Shown piece by piece: positions 37,601-50,536 of a DNA stretch of 64,000 bases. Source of the DNA: Saposhnikovia divaricata (lineage: Eukaryota; Streptophyta; Magnoliopsida; Apiales; Apiaceae); assembly GCA_036435485.1 (NCBI GenBank), contig JAZHRN010000139.1, positions 4,464,001-4,528,000 of the forward strand, read 5' to 3'. The notes under the pieces are model-generated. The model saw nothing but the letters and a program-made list of their open reading frames with translations. It was not told the DNA's origin and did not search any database. Position numbers and translations under genes: made by a program. The first letter of the stretch is position 1; every line of letters starts with the position of its first letter.

Positions 37601-40600
37601 GAATTCCAATAACCCATAGGAACAAAATATGTAAAAATATCCATAAAATGGTCTGACTCGATTTTTAACAATATCCCGTGTACTAACCCCTTTCAGGATT
37701 ATCCGAAAACCGAGTTTCAGTCATTTCAGCCCCGATTCAGGTCCGAATGGCACCAAATAAAATTGTGTTGAATTCTAATAACCCATAGGAACAAAATATG
37801 TAAAAATATCCATAAAATGGTCCGACTTGATTTTTAACAATATCCCGTGTATTAACCCCTTTGAGGATTATCCGAAAACCGAGTTTCAGTCATTTCAGCC
37901 CCGATTCAGGTCCGAATGGCACCAAATAAAATTTCATTGAATTCCAAAAACCCATTGGAACAAAATATGTAAAAATATCCATAAAATGGTCCGACTCGAT
38001 TTTTAACAATATCCCGTGTACTAACCCCTTTGAGGATTATCCGAAAACCGAGTTTCAGTCATTTCAGCCCCGATTCAGGTCCGAATGGCACCAAATAAAA
38101 TTTCGTTGAATTCCAATAACCCATAGGAACAAAATATGTAAAAATATCCATAAAATAGTCTGACTCGATTTTTAACAATATCCCGTGTACTAACCCCTTT
38201 CAGGATTATCCGAAAACCGAGTTTCAGTCATTTCAGCCCCGATTCAGGTCCGAATGGCACCAAATAAAATTGTGTTGAATTCTAATAACCCATAGGAACA
38301 AAATATGTAAAAATATCCATAAAATGGTCCGACTTGATTTTTAACAATATCCCGTGTACTAACCCCTTTGAGGATTATCCGAAAACCGAGTTTCAATCAT
38401 TTTAGCCCCGATTCAGGTCCGAATGGCACCAAATAAAATTTCATTGAATTCCAATAACCTATTGGAACAAAATACGTAAAAATATCCATAAAATGGTCCG
38501 ACTCGATTTTTAACAATATCCCGTGTACTAACCCCTTTGAGGATTATCCGAAAACCGAGTTTCAGTCATTTCAGCCCCGATTCAGGTCCGAATGGCACCA
38601 AATAAAATTTCATTGAATTCCAATAACCCATAGGAACAAAATATGTAAAAATATCCAAAAAATTGTCCGACTTGATTTTTAACAATATCCCGTGTACTAA
38701 TCCCTTTGAGAAGTTTCCGAAAACCGAGTTTCGATCATATCAGCTCCGATTCCGGTCCGAACTTCGTTAAATAAAATTGCGTTGAATTCCAATAACCCAT
38801 AGGAACAAAATATGTAAAAATATCCATAAAATGGTCCGACTCGATTTTTAACAATATCCCGTGTACTAACCCCTTTGAGGATTATCCGAAAACCGAGTTT
38901 CATTCATTTCAGCCCCGATTCAGGTCCGACTCGCACCAAATAAAATTTCGTTGAATTCCAATAACCCATAAGAACAAAATATGTAAAAATATCCATAAAA
39001 TGGTCCGACTCGATTTTTAACAATATCCCGTGTACTAATTCCTTTAGGATTATCCGAAAACCGAGTTTCAGTCATTTCAGCCCTGATTCAGGTCCGAATG
39101 GCACCAAATAAAATTTCATTGAATTCCAATAACCCATAGGAACAACATATGTAAAAATATCCACAAAATTGTCCGACTTGATTTTTAACAATATCCCGTG
39201 TACTAATCCCTTTGAGAAGTTTCCGAAAACCGAGTTTCGATCATATCAGCTCCGATTTCGGTCCGAACTTCGTTAAATAAAATTGCGTTGAATTCCAATA
39301 ACCCATAGGAACAAAATATGTAAAAGTATCCATAAAATGGTCCGACTCAATTTTTAACAATATCCCGTGTACTAACCCCTTTGAGGATTATCCGAAAACC
39401 GAGTTTCTATCATTTCAGCCCCGATTCAGGTCTGACTGGCACCAAATAAAATTTCGTTGAATTCCAATAACCCATAGGAACAAAATATGTAAAAATATCC
39501 ACAAAATGGTCCGACTTGATTTTTAACAATATCCCGTGTACTAACCCCTTTAAGAAGTTTCCGAAAACCGAGTTTCGATCATATCAGCTCCGATTACGGT
39601 CCGAACTCCGTTAAATAAAATTGTGTTGAATTCCAATAACCCATAGGAACAAAATATGTAAAAATATCCATAAAATGGTCCGACTTGATTTTTAATAATA
39701 TCTCGTGTACTAACCCCTTTGAGGATTATCCGAAAACCGAGTTTCAGTCATTTCAGCCCCGATTCAGGTCCGACTGGCACCAAATAAAATTGTGTTGAAT
39801 TCCAATAACCCATAGGAACAAAATATGTAAAAATATGAATAAAATGGTCCGACTTGATTTTTAACAATATCCCGTGTACAAACCCCTTTGAGGATTATCC
39901 GAAAACCGAGTTTCAGACATTTCAGCCCCGATTCAGGTCCGAATGGCACCAAATAAAATTTCATTGAATTCCAATAACCCATTGGAACAAAATATGTAAA
40001 AATATCCATAAAATGGTCCGACTCGATTTTTAACAATATCCCGTGTACTAACCCCTTTGAGGATTATCCGAAAACCGAGTTTCCGTCATTTCAGCCCCGA
40101 TTCAGGCCCGAATGGCACCAAATAAAATTTCATTGAATTCCAATAACCAATAGGAACAAAATATGTAAAAAAATCCAGAAAATGGTTCGACTTGATTTTT
40201 AAAAATATCCCGTGTACTAACCCCTTTGAGAAGTTTCCGAAAACCGAGTTTCGATCATATCAGCTCCGATTCCAGTCCGAACTCCGTTAAATAAAATTGT
40301 GTTGAATTCCAATAACCCATAGGAACAAAATATGTAAAAATATCCATAAAATGGTCCGACTCGATTTTTAACAATATCCCGTGTACTAACCCCTTTGAGG
40401 ATTATCCGAAAACCGAGTTTCAGTCATTTCAGCCCCGATTCAGGTCCGAATGGCACCAAATAAAATTTCATTGAATTCCAATAACCCATAGGAACAAAAT
40501 ATGTAAAAATATCCAAAAAATTGTCCGACTTGATTTTTAACAATATCCCGTGTACTAATCCCTTTGAGAAGTTTCCGAAAACCGAGTTTCGATCATATCA

Positions 40601-41579
40601 GCTCCGATTCCGGTCCGAACTTCGTTAAATAAAATTGCGTTGAATTCCAATAACCCATAGGAACAAAATATGTAAAAATATCCATAAAATGGTCCGACTC
40701 GATTTTTAACAATATCCCGTGTACTAACCCCTTTGAGGATTATCCGAAAACCGAGTTTCATTCATTTCAGCCCCGATTCAGGTCCGACTCGCACCAAATA
40801 AAATTTCGTTGAATTCCAATAACCCATAAGAACAAAATATGTAAAAATATCCATAAAATGGTCCGACTCGATTTTTAACAATATCCCGTGTACTAATTCC
40901 TTTAGGATTATCCGAAAACCGAGTTTCAGTCATTTCAGCCCTGATTCAGGTCCGAATGGCACCAAATAAAATTTCATTGAATTCCAATAACCCATAGGAA
41001 CAACATATGTAAAAATATCCACAAAATTGTCCGACTTGATTTTTAACAATATCCCGTGTACTAATCCCTTTGAGAAGTTTCCGAAAACCGAGTTTCGATC
41101 ATATCAGCTCCGATTTCGGTCCGAACTTCGTTAAATAAAATTGCGTTGAATTCCAATAACCCATAGGAACAAAATATGTAAAAGTATCCATAAAATGGTC
41201 CGACTCAATTTTTAACAATATCCCGTGTACTAACCCCTTTGAGGATTATCCGAAAACCGAGTTTCTATCATTTCAGCCCCGATTCAGGTCTGACTGGCAC
41301 CAAATAAAATTTCGTTGAATTCCAATAACCCATAGGAACAAAATATGTAAAAATATCCACAAAATGGTCCGACTTGATTTTTAACAATATCCCGTGTACT
41401 AACCCCTTTAAGAAGTTTCCGAAAACCGAGTTTCGATCATATCAGCTCCGATTACGGTCCGAACTCCGTTAAATAAAATTGTGTTGAATTCCAATAACCC
41501 ATAGGAACAAAATATGTAAAAATATCCATAAAATGGTCCGACTTGATTTTTAATAATATCTCGTGTACTAACCCCTTTG
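34653..41579 (+). repeat. Region III 41-monomer block, copy 2 (6927 bp)
   Basis: Second copy. Every rare mark I checked from copy 1 is present, and I found no unshared difference in the stretches compared by eye. That suggests a very recent event, or possibly an assembly duplication. At its end the GATTACGG B monomer (41411) continues with ACTTGATTTTTAATAATATC. This is the normal ending that copy 1 loses at its junction. Confidence 0.9.
38540..40397 (+). repeat. 11-monomer HOR, block 2, first unit (1858 bp)
   Basis: The 31613-33470 unit displaced by 6927 bp, with the same 168-bp monomer ending CCTTTAGG (near 39045). Followed directly by a second complete unit. Confidence 0.86.
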
Positions 41580-42255
41580 AGGATTATCCGAAAACCGAGT
41601 TTCAGTCATTTCAGCCCCGATTCAGGTCCGACTGGCACCAAATAAAATTGTGTTGAATTCCAATAACCCATAGGAACAAAATATGTAAAAATATGAATAA
41701 AATGGTCCGACTTGATTTTTAACAATATCCCGTGTACAAACCCCTTTGAGGATTATCCGAAAACCGAGTTTCAGACATTTCAGCCCCGATTCAGGTCCGA
41801 ATGGCACCAAATAAAATTTCATTGAATTCCAATAACCCATTGGAACAAAATATGTAAAAATATCCATAAAATGGTCCGACTCGATTTTTAACAATATCCC
41901 GTGTACTAACCCCTTTGAGGATTATCCGAAAACCGAGTTTCCGTCATTTCAGCCCCGATTCAGGCCCGAATGGCACCAAATAAAATTTCATTGAATTCCA
42001 ATAACCAATAGGAACAAAATATGTAAAAAAATCCAGAAAATGGTTCGACTTGATTTTTAAAAATATCCCGTGTACTAACCCCTTTGAGAAGTTTCCGAAA
42101 ATCGAGTTTCGATCATATCAGCTCCGATTCCAGTCCGAACTCCGTTAAATAAAATTGTGTTGAATTCCAATAACCCATAGGAACAAAATATGTAAAAATA
42201 TCCATAAAATGGTCCGACTCGATTTTTAACAATATCCCGTGTACTAACCCCTTTG
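40398..42255 (+). repeat. 11-monomer HOR, block 2, second unit (1858 bp)
   Basis: Complete tandem copy of 38540-40397; it extends past the end of the 41-monomer block. It has a private AAAATCGAG in its last monomer (near 42099). This is the only place where two full 11-mer units stand next to each other, so it is probably the source arrangement that was truncated in block 1. Confidence 0.85.
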
Positions 42256-45200
42256 AGGATTATCCGAAAACCGAGTTTCAGTCATTTCAGCCCCGATTCA
42301 GGTCCGAATGGCACCAAATAAAATTTCATTGAATTCCAATAACCCATAGGAACAAAATATGTAAAAATATCCACAAAATTGTCCGACTTGATTTTTAACA
42401 ATATCCCGTGTACTAATCCCTTTGAGAAGTTTCCGAAAACCGAGTTTCGATCATATCAGCTCCGATTCCGGTCCGAACTTCGTTAAATAAAATTGCGTTG
42501 AATTCCAATAACCCATACGAACAAAATATGTAAAATTATCCATAAAATGGTCCGACTCGATTTTTAACAATATCCCGTGTACTAACCCCTTTGAGGATTA
42601 TCCGAAAACCGAGTTTCATTCATTTCAGCCCCGATTCAGGTCCGACTCGCACCAAATAAAATTTCGTTGAATTCCAATAACCCATAGGAACAAAATATGT
42701 AAAAATATCCATAAAATGGTCCGACTCGATTTTTAACAATATCCCGTGTACTAACCCCTTTCAGGATTATCCGAAAACCGAGTTTCAGTCATTTCAGCCT
42801 CGATTCAGGTCCGAATGGCACCAAATAAAATTGTGTTGAATTCTAATAACCCATAGGAACAAAATATGTAAAAATATCCATAAAATGGTCCGACTTGTTC
42901 TTTAACAATACCCCGTGTATTAACCCCTTTGAGGATTATCCGAAAACCGAGTTTCAGTCATTTCAGCCCCGATTCAGGTCCGAATGGTACCAAATAAAAT
43001 TTCATTGAATTCCAATAACCCATTGGAACAAAATATGTAAAAATATCCATAAAATGGTCCGACTCGATTTTTAACAATATCCCGTGTACTAACCCCTTTG
43101 AGGATTATCCGAAAACCGAGTTTCAGTCATTTCAGCCCCGATTCAGGTCCGAATGGCACCAAATAAAATTTCATTGAATTCCAATAACCCATAGGAACAA
43201 AATATGTAAAAATATCCAGAAAATGGTCCGACTTGATTTTTAACAATATCCCGTGTACTAACCCCTTTAAGAAGTTTCCGAAAACCGAGTTTCGATCATA
43301 TCAGCTCCGATTACGGTCCGAACTCCGTTAAATAAAATTGTGTTGAATTCCAATAACCCATAGGAACAAAATATGTAAAAATATCCATAAAATGGTCCGA
43401 CTTGATTTTTAATAATATCTCGTGTACTAACCCCTTTGAGGATTATCCGAAAGCCGAGTTTCAGTCATTTCAGCCCCGATTCAGGTCCGACTGGCACCAA
43501 ATAAAATTGTGTTGAATTCCAATAACCCATAGGAACAAAATATGTAAAAATATGAATAAAATGGTCCGACATGATTTTTAACAATATCCCGTGTACTAAC
43601 CCCTTTGAGGATTATCCGAAAACCGAGTTTCAGACATTTCAGCCCCGATTCAGGTCCGAATGGCACCAAATAAAATTTCATTGAATTCCAATAACCCATT
43701 GGAACAAAATATGTAAAAATATCCATAAAATGGTCCGACTCGATTTTTAACAATATCCCGTGTACTAACCCCTTTGAGGATTATCCGAAAACCGAGTTTC
43801 CGTCATTTCAGCCCCGATTCAGGCCCGAATGGCACCAAATAAAATTTCATTGAATTCCAATAACCAATAGGAACAAAATATGTAAAAAAATCCAGAAAAT
43901 GGTCCGACTTGATTTTTAAAAATATCCCGTGTACTAACCCCTTTGAGAAGTTTCCGAAAACCGAGTTTCGATCATATCAGCTCCGATTCCGGTCCGAACT
44001 CCGTTAAATAAAATTGTGTTGAATTCCAATAACCCATAGGAACAAAATATGTAAAAATATCCATAAAATGGTCCGACTCGATTTTTAACAATATCCCGTG
44101 TACTAACCCCTTTGAGGATTATCCGAAAACCGAGTTTCAGTCATTTCAGCCCCGATTCAGGTCCGAATGGCACCAAATAAAATTTCATTGAATTCCAATA
44201 ACCCATAGGAACAAAATATGTAAAAATATCCACAAAATTGTCCGACTTGATTTTTAACAATATCCCGTGTACTAATCCCTTTGAGAAGTTTCCGAAAACC
44301 GAGTTTCGATCATATCAGCTCCGATTCCGGTCCGAACTTCGTTAAATAAAATTGCGTTGAATTCCAATAACCCATACGAACAAAATATGTAAAAATATCC
44401 ATAAAATGGTCCGACTCGATTTTTAACAATATCCCGTGTACTAACCCCTTTGAGGATTATCCGAAAACCGAGTTTCATTCATTTCAGCCCCGATTCAGGT
44501 CCGACTCGCACCAAATAAAATTTCGTTGAATTCCAATAACCCATAGGAACAAAATATGTAAAAATATCCATAAAATGGTCCGACTCGATTTTTAACAATA
44601 TCCCGTGTACTAACCCCTTTCAGGATTATCCGAAAACCGAGTTTCAATCATTTCAGCCCCGATTCAGGTCCGAATGGCACCAAATAAAATTGTGTAGAAT
44701 TCTAATAACCCATAGGAACAAAATATGTAAAAATATCCATAAAATGGTCCGACTTGTTCTTTAACAATATCCCGTGTATTAACCCCTTTGAGGATTATCC
44801 GAAAACCGAGTTTCAATCATTTCAGCCCCGATTCAGGTCCGAATGGCACCAAATAAAATTTCATTGAATTCCAATAACCCATTGGAACAAAATATGTAAA
44901 AATATCCATAAAATGGTCCGACTCGATTTTTAACAATATCCCGTGTACTAACCCCTTTGAGGATTATCCGAAAACCGAGTTTCAGTCATTTCAGCCCCGA
45001 TTCAGGTCCGAATGGCACCAAATAAAATTTCATTGAATTCCAATAACCCATAGGAACAAAATATGTAAAAATATCCAGAAAATGGTCCGACTTGATTTTT
45101 AACAATATCCCGTGTACTAACCCCTTTTAGAAGTTTCCGAAAACAGAGTTTCGATCATATCAGCTCCAATACCGGTCCGAACTCCGTTAAATAAAATTGT

Positions 45201-46142
45201 GTTGAATTCCAATAACCCATAGGAACAAAATATGTAAAAATATCAATAAAATGGTCCGACTCAATTTTTAACAATATCCCGTGTACTAACCCCTTTGAGG
45301 ATTATCTGAAAACCGAGTTTCAGTCATTTTAGCCCCGATTCAGGTCCGAATGGCACCAAATAAAATTTCTTTGAATTCCAATAACCCATTGGAACAAAAT
45401 ATGTAAAAATATCCATAAAATGGTCCGACTCGATTTTTAACAATATCCCGTGTACTAACCCCTTTGAGGATTATCCGAAAACCGAGTTTCAGTCATTTCA
45501 GTCCCGATTCAGGTCCGAATGGCACCAAATAAAATTTCATTGAATTCCAATAACCCATAGGAACAAAATATGTAAAAATATCCACAAAATTGTCCGACTT
45601 GATTTTTAACAATATCCCTTGTACTAATCCCATTGAGAAGTTTCCGAAAACCGAGTTTCGATCATATCAGCTCCGATTCCGGTCCGAACTTCGTTAAATA
45701 AAATTGCGTTGAATTCCAATAACCCATACGAACAAAATATGTAAAAATATCCATAAAATGGTCCGACTCGATTTTTAACAATATCCCGTGTACTAACCCC
45801 TTTGAGGATTATCCGAAAACCGAGTTTCATTCATTTCAGCCCCGATTCAGGTCCGACTCGCACCAAATAAAATTTCGTTGAATTCCAATAACCCATAGGA
45901 ACAAAATATGTAAAAATATCCATAAAATGGTCTGACTCGATTTTTAACAATATCCCGTGTACTAACCCCTTTCAGGATTATCCGAAAACCGAGTTTCAGT
46001 CATTTCAGCCCCGATTCAGGTCCGAATGGCACCAAATAAAATTGTGTTGAATTCTAATAACCCATAGGAACAAAATATGTAAAAATATCCATAAAATGGT
46101 CCGACTTGATTTTTAACAATATCCCGTGTATTAACCCCTTTG
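42256..46142 (+). repeat. Region IV: older copy of region II/III material (23 monomers)
   Basis: Marker order follows 27050-30936 at an offset of 15206 bp (and 34653-37863 for its later part). The order is ATACGAAC B; CATTCATTT; GAATTCT with GTTCTTTAAC; CCCATTGG; CCAGAAAATGG; GATTACGG; ATATGAATAAAATGG; and so on to CAGTCCCG and ATCCCATTGAG. It has more private changes than the two 6927-bp copies: AAAATTATCC near 42532, GGTACC near 42987, AAAGCCGAG near 43450, GACATGATTT near 43567, GTGTAGAATTC near 44691, AAAACAGAG near 45141 and CCCTTGTAC near 45617. It therefore looks like an earlier duplicate. Confidence 0.82.
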
Positions 46143-46987
46143 AGGATTATCCGAAAACCGAGTTTCAGTCATTTTAGCCCCGATTCAGGTCCGAATGGCA
46201 CTAAATAAAATTTCATTGAATTCCAATAACCCATTGGAACAAAATACGTAAAAATATCCATAAAATGGTCCGACTCGATTTTTAACAATATCCCGTGTAC
46301 TAACCCCTTTCAGGATTATCCGAAAACCGAGTTTTAGTCATTTTAGCCCCGATTCAGGTCCGAATGGCACCAAATAAAATTTCATTGAATTCCAATAACC
46401 CATTGGAACAAAATACGTAAAAATATCCATAAAATGGTCCGACTCGATTTTTAACAATATCCCGTGTACTAACCCCTTTCAGGATTCTCCGAAAACCGAG
46501 TTTCAGTCATTTCAGCCCCGATTCAGGTCCGAATGGCACCAAATAAAATTTCATTGAATTCCAATAACCCATAGGAACAAAATATGTAAAAATATCCAGA
46601 AAATGGTCCGACTTGATTTTTAACAATATCCCGTGTACTAACCCCTTTTAGAAGTTTCCGAAAACCGAGTTTCGATCATATCAGCTCCAATACCGGTCCG
46701 AACTCCGTTAAATAAAATTGTGTTGAATTCCAATAACCCATAGGAACAAAATATGTAAAAATATCCATAAAATGGTCCGACTCAATTTTTAACAATATCC
46801 CGTGTACTAACCCCTTTGAGGATTATCCGAAAACCGAGTTTCAGTCATTTTAGCCCCGATTCAGGTCCGAATGGCACCAAATAAAATTTCATTGAATTCC
46901 AATAACCCATTGGAACAAAATACGTAAAAATATCCATAAAATGGTCCGACTCGATTTTTAACAATATCCCGTGTACTAACCCCTTTC
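46143..46987 (+). repeat. Region IV: linker block with CCCATTGG/TACGTAAAA monomers
   Basis: Five monomers. Two consecutive A monomers (46143 and 46312) both carry CATTTTAGCCCC, CCCATTGG, AATACGTAAAA and a CTTTCAGG end. They are followed by CCAGAAAATGG A, CCAATACC B and another TACGTAAAA A. Private marks are CACTAAATAAA near 46199, GTTTTAGTC near 46331 and GATTCTCC near 46483. It looks like a local doubling of single monomers at the edge of the 7-mer HOR. Confidence 0.78.
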
Positions 46988-48170
46988 AGGATTATCCGAA
47001 AACCGAGTTTCAGTCATTTCAGCCCCGATTCAGGTCCGAATGGCACCAAATAAAATTTCATTGAATTCCAATAACCCATAGGAACAAAATATGTAAAAAT
47101 ATCCAGAAAATGGTCCGACTTGATTTTTAACAATATCCCGTGTACTAACCCCTTTTAGAAGTTTCCGAAAACCGAGTTTCGATCATATCAGCTCCAATAC
47201 CGGTCCGAACTCCGTTAAATAAAATTGTGTTGAATTCCAATAACCCATAGGAACAAAATATGTAAAAATATCCATAAAATGGTCCGACTCGATTTTTAAC
47301 AATATCCCGTGTACTAACCCCTTTGAGGATTATCCGAAAACCGAGTTTCAGTCATTTCAGCCCCGATTCAGGCCCGAATGGCACCAAATAAAATTTCATT
47401 GAATTCCAATAACCAATAGGAACAAAATATGTAAAAAAATCCAGAAAATGGTCTGACTTGATTTTTAAAAATATCCCGTGTACTAACCCCTTTGAGAAGT
47501 TTCCGAAAACCGAGTTTCGATCATATCAGCTCCGATTCCGGTCCGAACTCCGTTAAATAAAATTGTGTTGAATTCCAATAACCCATAGGAACAAAATATG
47601 TAAAAATATCCATAAAATGGTCCGACTCGATTTTTAACAATATCCCGTGTACTAACCCCTTTGAGGATTATCCGAAAACCGAGTTTCAGTCATTTCAGCC
47701 CCGATTCAGGTCCGAATGGCACCAAATAAAATTTCATTGAATTCCAATAACCCATAGGAACAAAATATGTAAAAATATCCACAAAATTGTCCGACTTGAT
47801 TTTTAACAATATCCCGTGTACTAATCCCTTTGAGAAGTTTCCGAAAACCGAGTTTCGATCATATCAGCTCCGATTCCGGTCCGAACTTCGTTAAATAAAA
47901 TTGCGTTGAATTCCAATAACCCATACGAACAAAATATGTAAAAATATCCATAAAATGGTCCGACTCGATTTTTAACAATATCCCGTGTACTAACCCCTTT
48001 GAGGATTATCCGAAAACCGAGTTTCATTCATTTCAGCCCCGATTCAGGTCCGACTCGCACCAAATAAAATTTCGTTGAATTCCAATAACCCATAGGAACA
48101 AAATATGTAAAAATATCCATAAAATGGTCCGACTCGATTTTTAACAATATCCCGTGTACTAACCCCTTTC
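46988..48170 (+). repeat. 7-monomer HOR type h, copy 1 (1183 bp)
   Basis: Order A-B-A-B-A-B-A: CCAGAAAATGG with CTTTTAG; CCAATACC B; CAGGCCCG with ACCAATAGG and GGTCTG; B; A; B with ATACGAAC; CATTCATTT with GACTCG, ending CTTTC. Repeated at 48171. Confidence 0.87.
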
Positions 48171-49353
48171 AGGATTATCCGAAAACCGAGTTTCAGTCAT
48201 TTCAGCCCCGATTCAGGTCCGAATGGCACCAAATAAAATTTCATTGAATTCCAATAACCCATAGGAACAAAATATGTAAAAATATCCAGAAAATGGTCCG
48301 ACTTGATTTTTAACAATATCCCGTGTACTAACCCCTTTTAGAAGTTTCCGAAAACCGAGTTTCGATCATATCAGCTCCAATACCGGTCCGAACTCCGTTA
48401 AATAAAATTGTGTTGAATTCCAATAACCCATAGGAACAAAATATGTAAAAATATCCATAAAATGGTCCGACTCGATTTTTAACAATATCCCGTGTACTAA
48501 CCCCTTTGAGGATTATCCGAAAACCGAGTTTCAGTCATTTCAGCCCCGATTCAGGCCCGAATGGCACCAAATAAAATTTCATTGAATTCCAATAACCAAT
48601 AGGAACAAAATATGTAAAAAAATCCAGAAAATGGTCTGACTTGATTTTTAAAAATATCCCGTGTACTAACCCCTTTGAGAAGTTTCCGAAAACCGAGTTT
48701 CGATCATATCAGCTCCGATTCCGGTCCGAACTCCGTTAAATAAAATTGTGTTGAATTCCAATAACCCATAGGAACAAAATATGTAAAAATATCCATAAAA
48801 TGGTCCGACTCGATTTTTAACAATATCCCGTGTACTAACCCCTTTGAGGATTATCCGAAAACCGAGTTTTAGTCATTTCAGCCCCGATTCAGGTCCGAAT
48901 GGCACCAAATAAAATTTCATTGAATTCCAATAACCCATAGGAACAAAATATGTAAAAATATCCACAAAATTGTCCGACTTGATTTTTAACAATATCCCGT
49001 GTACTAATCCCTTTGAGAAGTTTCCGAAAACCGAGTTTCGATCATATCAGCTCCGATTCCGGTCCGAACTTCGTTAAATAAAATTGCGTTGAATTCCAAT
49101 AACCCATACGAACAAAATATGTAAAAATATCCATAAAATGGTCCGACTCGATTTTTAACAATATCCCGTGTACTAACCCCTTTGAGGATTATCCGAAAAC
49201 CGAGTTTCATTCATTTCAGCCCCGATTCAGGTCCGACTCGCACCAAATAAAATTTCGTTGAATTCCAATAACCCATAGGAACAAAATATGTAAAAATATC
49301 CATAAAATGGTCCGACTCGATTTTTAACAATATCCCGTGTACTAACCCCTTTC
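48171..49353 (+). repeat. 7-monomer HOR type h, copy 2 (1183 bp)
   Basis: Tandem copy of 46988-48170 with the same marker order and a private GAGTTTTAGTC near 48865. The sequence then turns at 49354 to material matching 44960-46142 at an offset of 4394 bp (26 monomers). Confidence 0.87.
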
Positions 49354-50536
49354 AGGATTATCCGAAAACCGAGTTTCAGTCATTTCAGCCCCGATTCAGG
49401 TCCGAATGGCACCAAATAAAATTTCATTGAATTCCAATAACCCATAGGAACAAAATATGTAAAAATATCCAGAAAATGGTCCGACTTGATTTTTAACAAT
49501 ATCCCGTGTACTAACCCCTTTTAGAAGTTTCCGAAAACCGAGTTTCGATCATATCAGCTCCAATACCGGTCCGAACTCCGTTAAATAAAATTGTGTTGAA
49601 TTCCAATAACCCATAGGAACAAAATATGTAAAAATATCAATAAAATGGTCCGACTCAATTTTTAACAATATCCCGTGTACTAACCCCTTTGAGGATTATC
49701 TGAAAACCGAGTTTCAGTCATTTTAGCCCCGATTCAGGTCCGAATGGCACCAAATAAAATTTCTTTGAATTCCAATAACCCATTGGAACAAAATATGTAA
49801 AAATATCCATAAAATGGTCCGACTCGATTTTTAACAATATCCCGTGTACTAACCCCTTTGAGGATTATCCGAAAACCGAGTTTCAGTCATTTCAGTCCCG
49901 ATTCAGGTCCGAATGGCACCAAATAAAATTTCATTGAATTCCAATAACCCATAGGAACAAAATATGTAAAAATATCCACAAAATTGTCCGACTTGATTTT
50001 TAACAATATCCCGTGTACTAATCCCATTGAGAAGTTTCCGAAAACCGAGTTTCGATCATATCAGCTCCGATTCCGGTCCGAACTTCGTTAAATAAAATTG
50101 CGTTGAATTCCAATAACCCATACGAACAAAATATGTAAAAATATCCATAAAATGGTCCGACCCGATTTTTAACAATATCCCGTGTACTAACCCCTTTGAG
50201 GATTATCCGAAAACCGAGTTTCATTCATTTCAGCCCCGATTCAGGTCCGACTCGCACCAAATAAAATTTCGTTGAATTCCAATAACCCATAGGAACAAAA
50301 TATGTAAAAATATCCATAAAATGGTCTGACTCGATTTTTAACAATATCCCGTGTACTAACCCCTTTCAGGATTATCCGAAAACCGAGTTTCAGTCATTTC
50401 AGCCCCGATTCAGGTCCGAATGGCACCAAATAAAATTGTGTTGAATTCTAATAACCCATAGGAACAAAATATGTAAAAATATCCATAAAATGGTCCGACT
50501 TGATTTTTAACAATATCCCGTGTATTAACCCCTTTG
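49354..50536 (+). repeat. Seven-monomer segment copied from region IV
   Basis: Matches 44960-46142 at exactly 4394 bp: CCAGAAAATGG, CCAATACC B with ATCAATAAAATGG, TCTGAAAACC with TTCTTTG, CAGTCCCG with ATCCCATTGAG, B with ATACGAAC, CATTCATTT with GGTCTG, and GAATTCT. A GACCCG change near 50159 is private. Its last part overlaps the start of the 22-monomer duplication. Confidence 0.82.
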
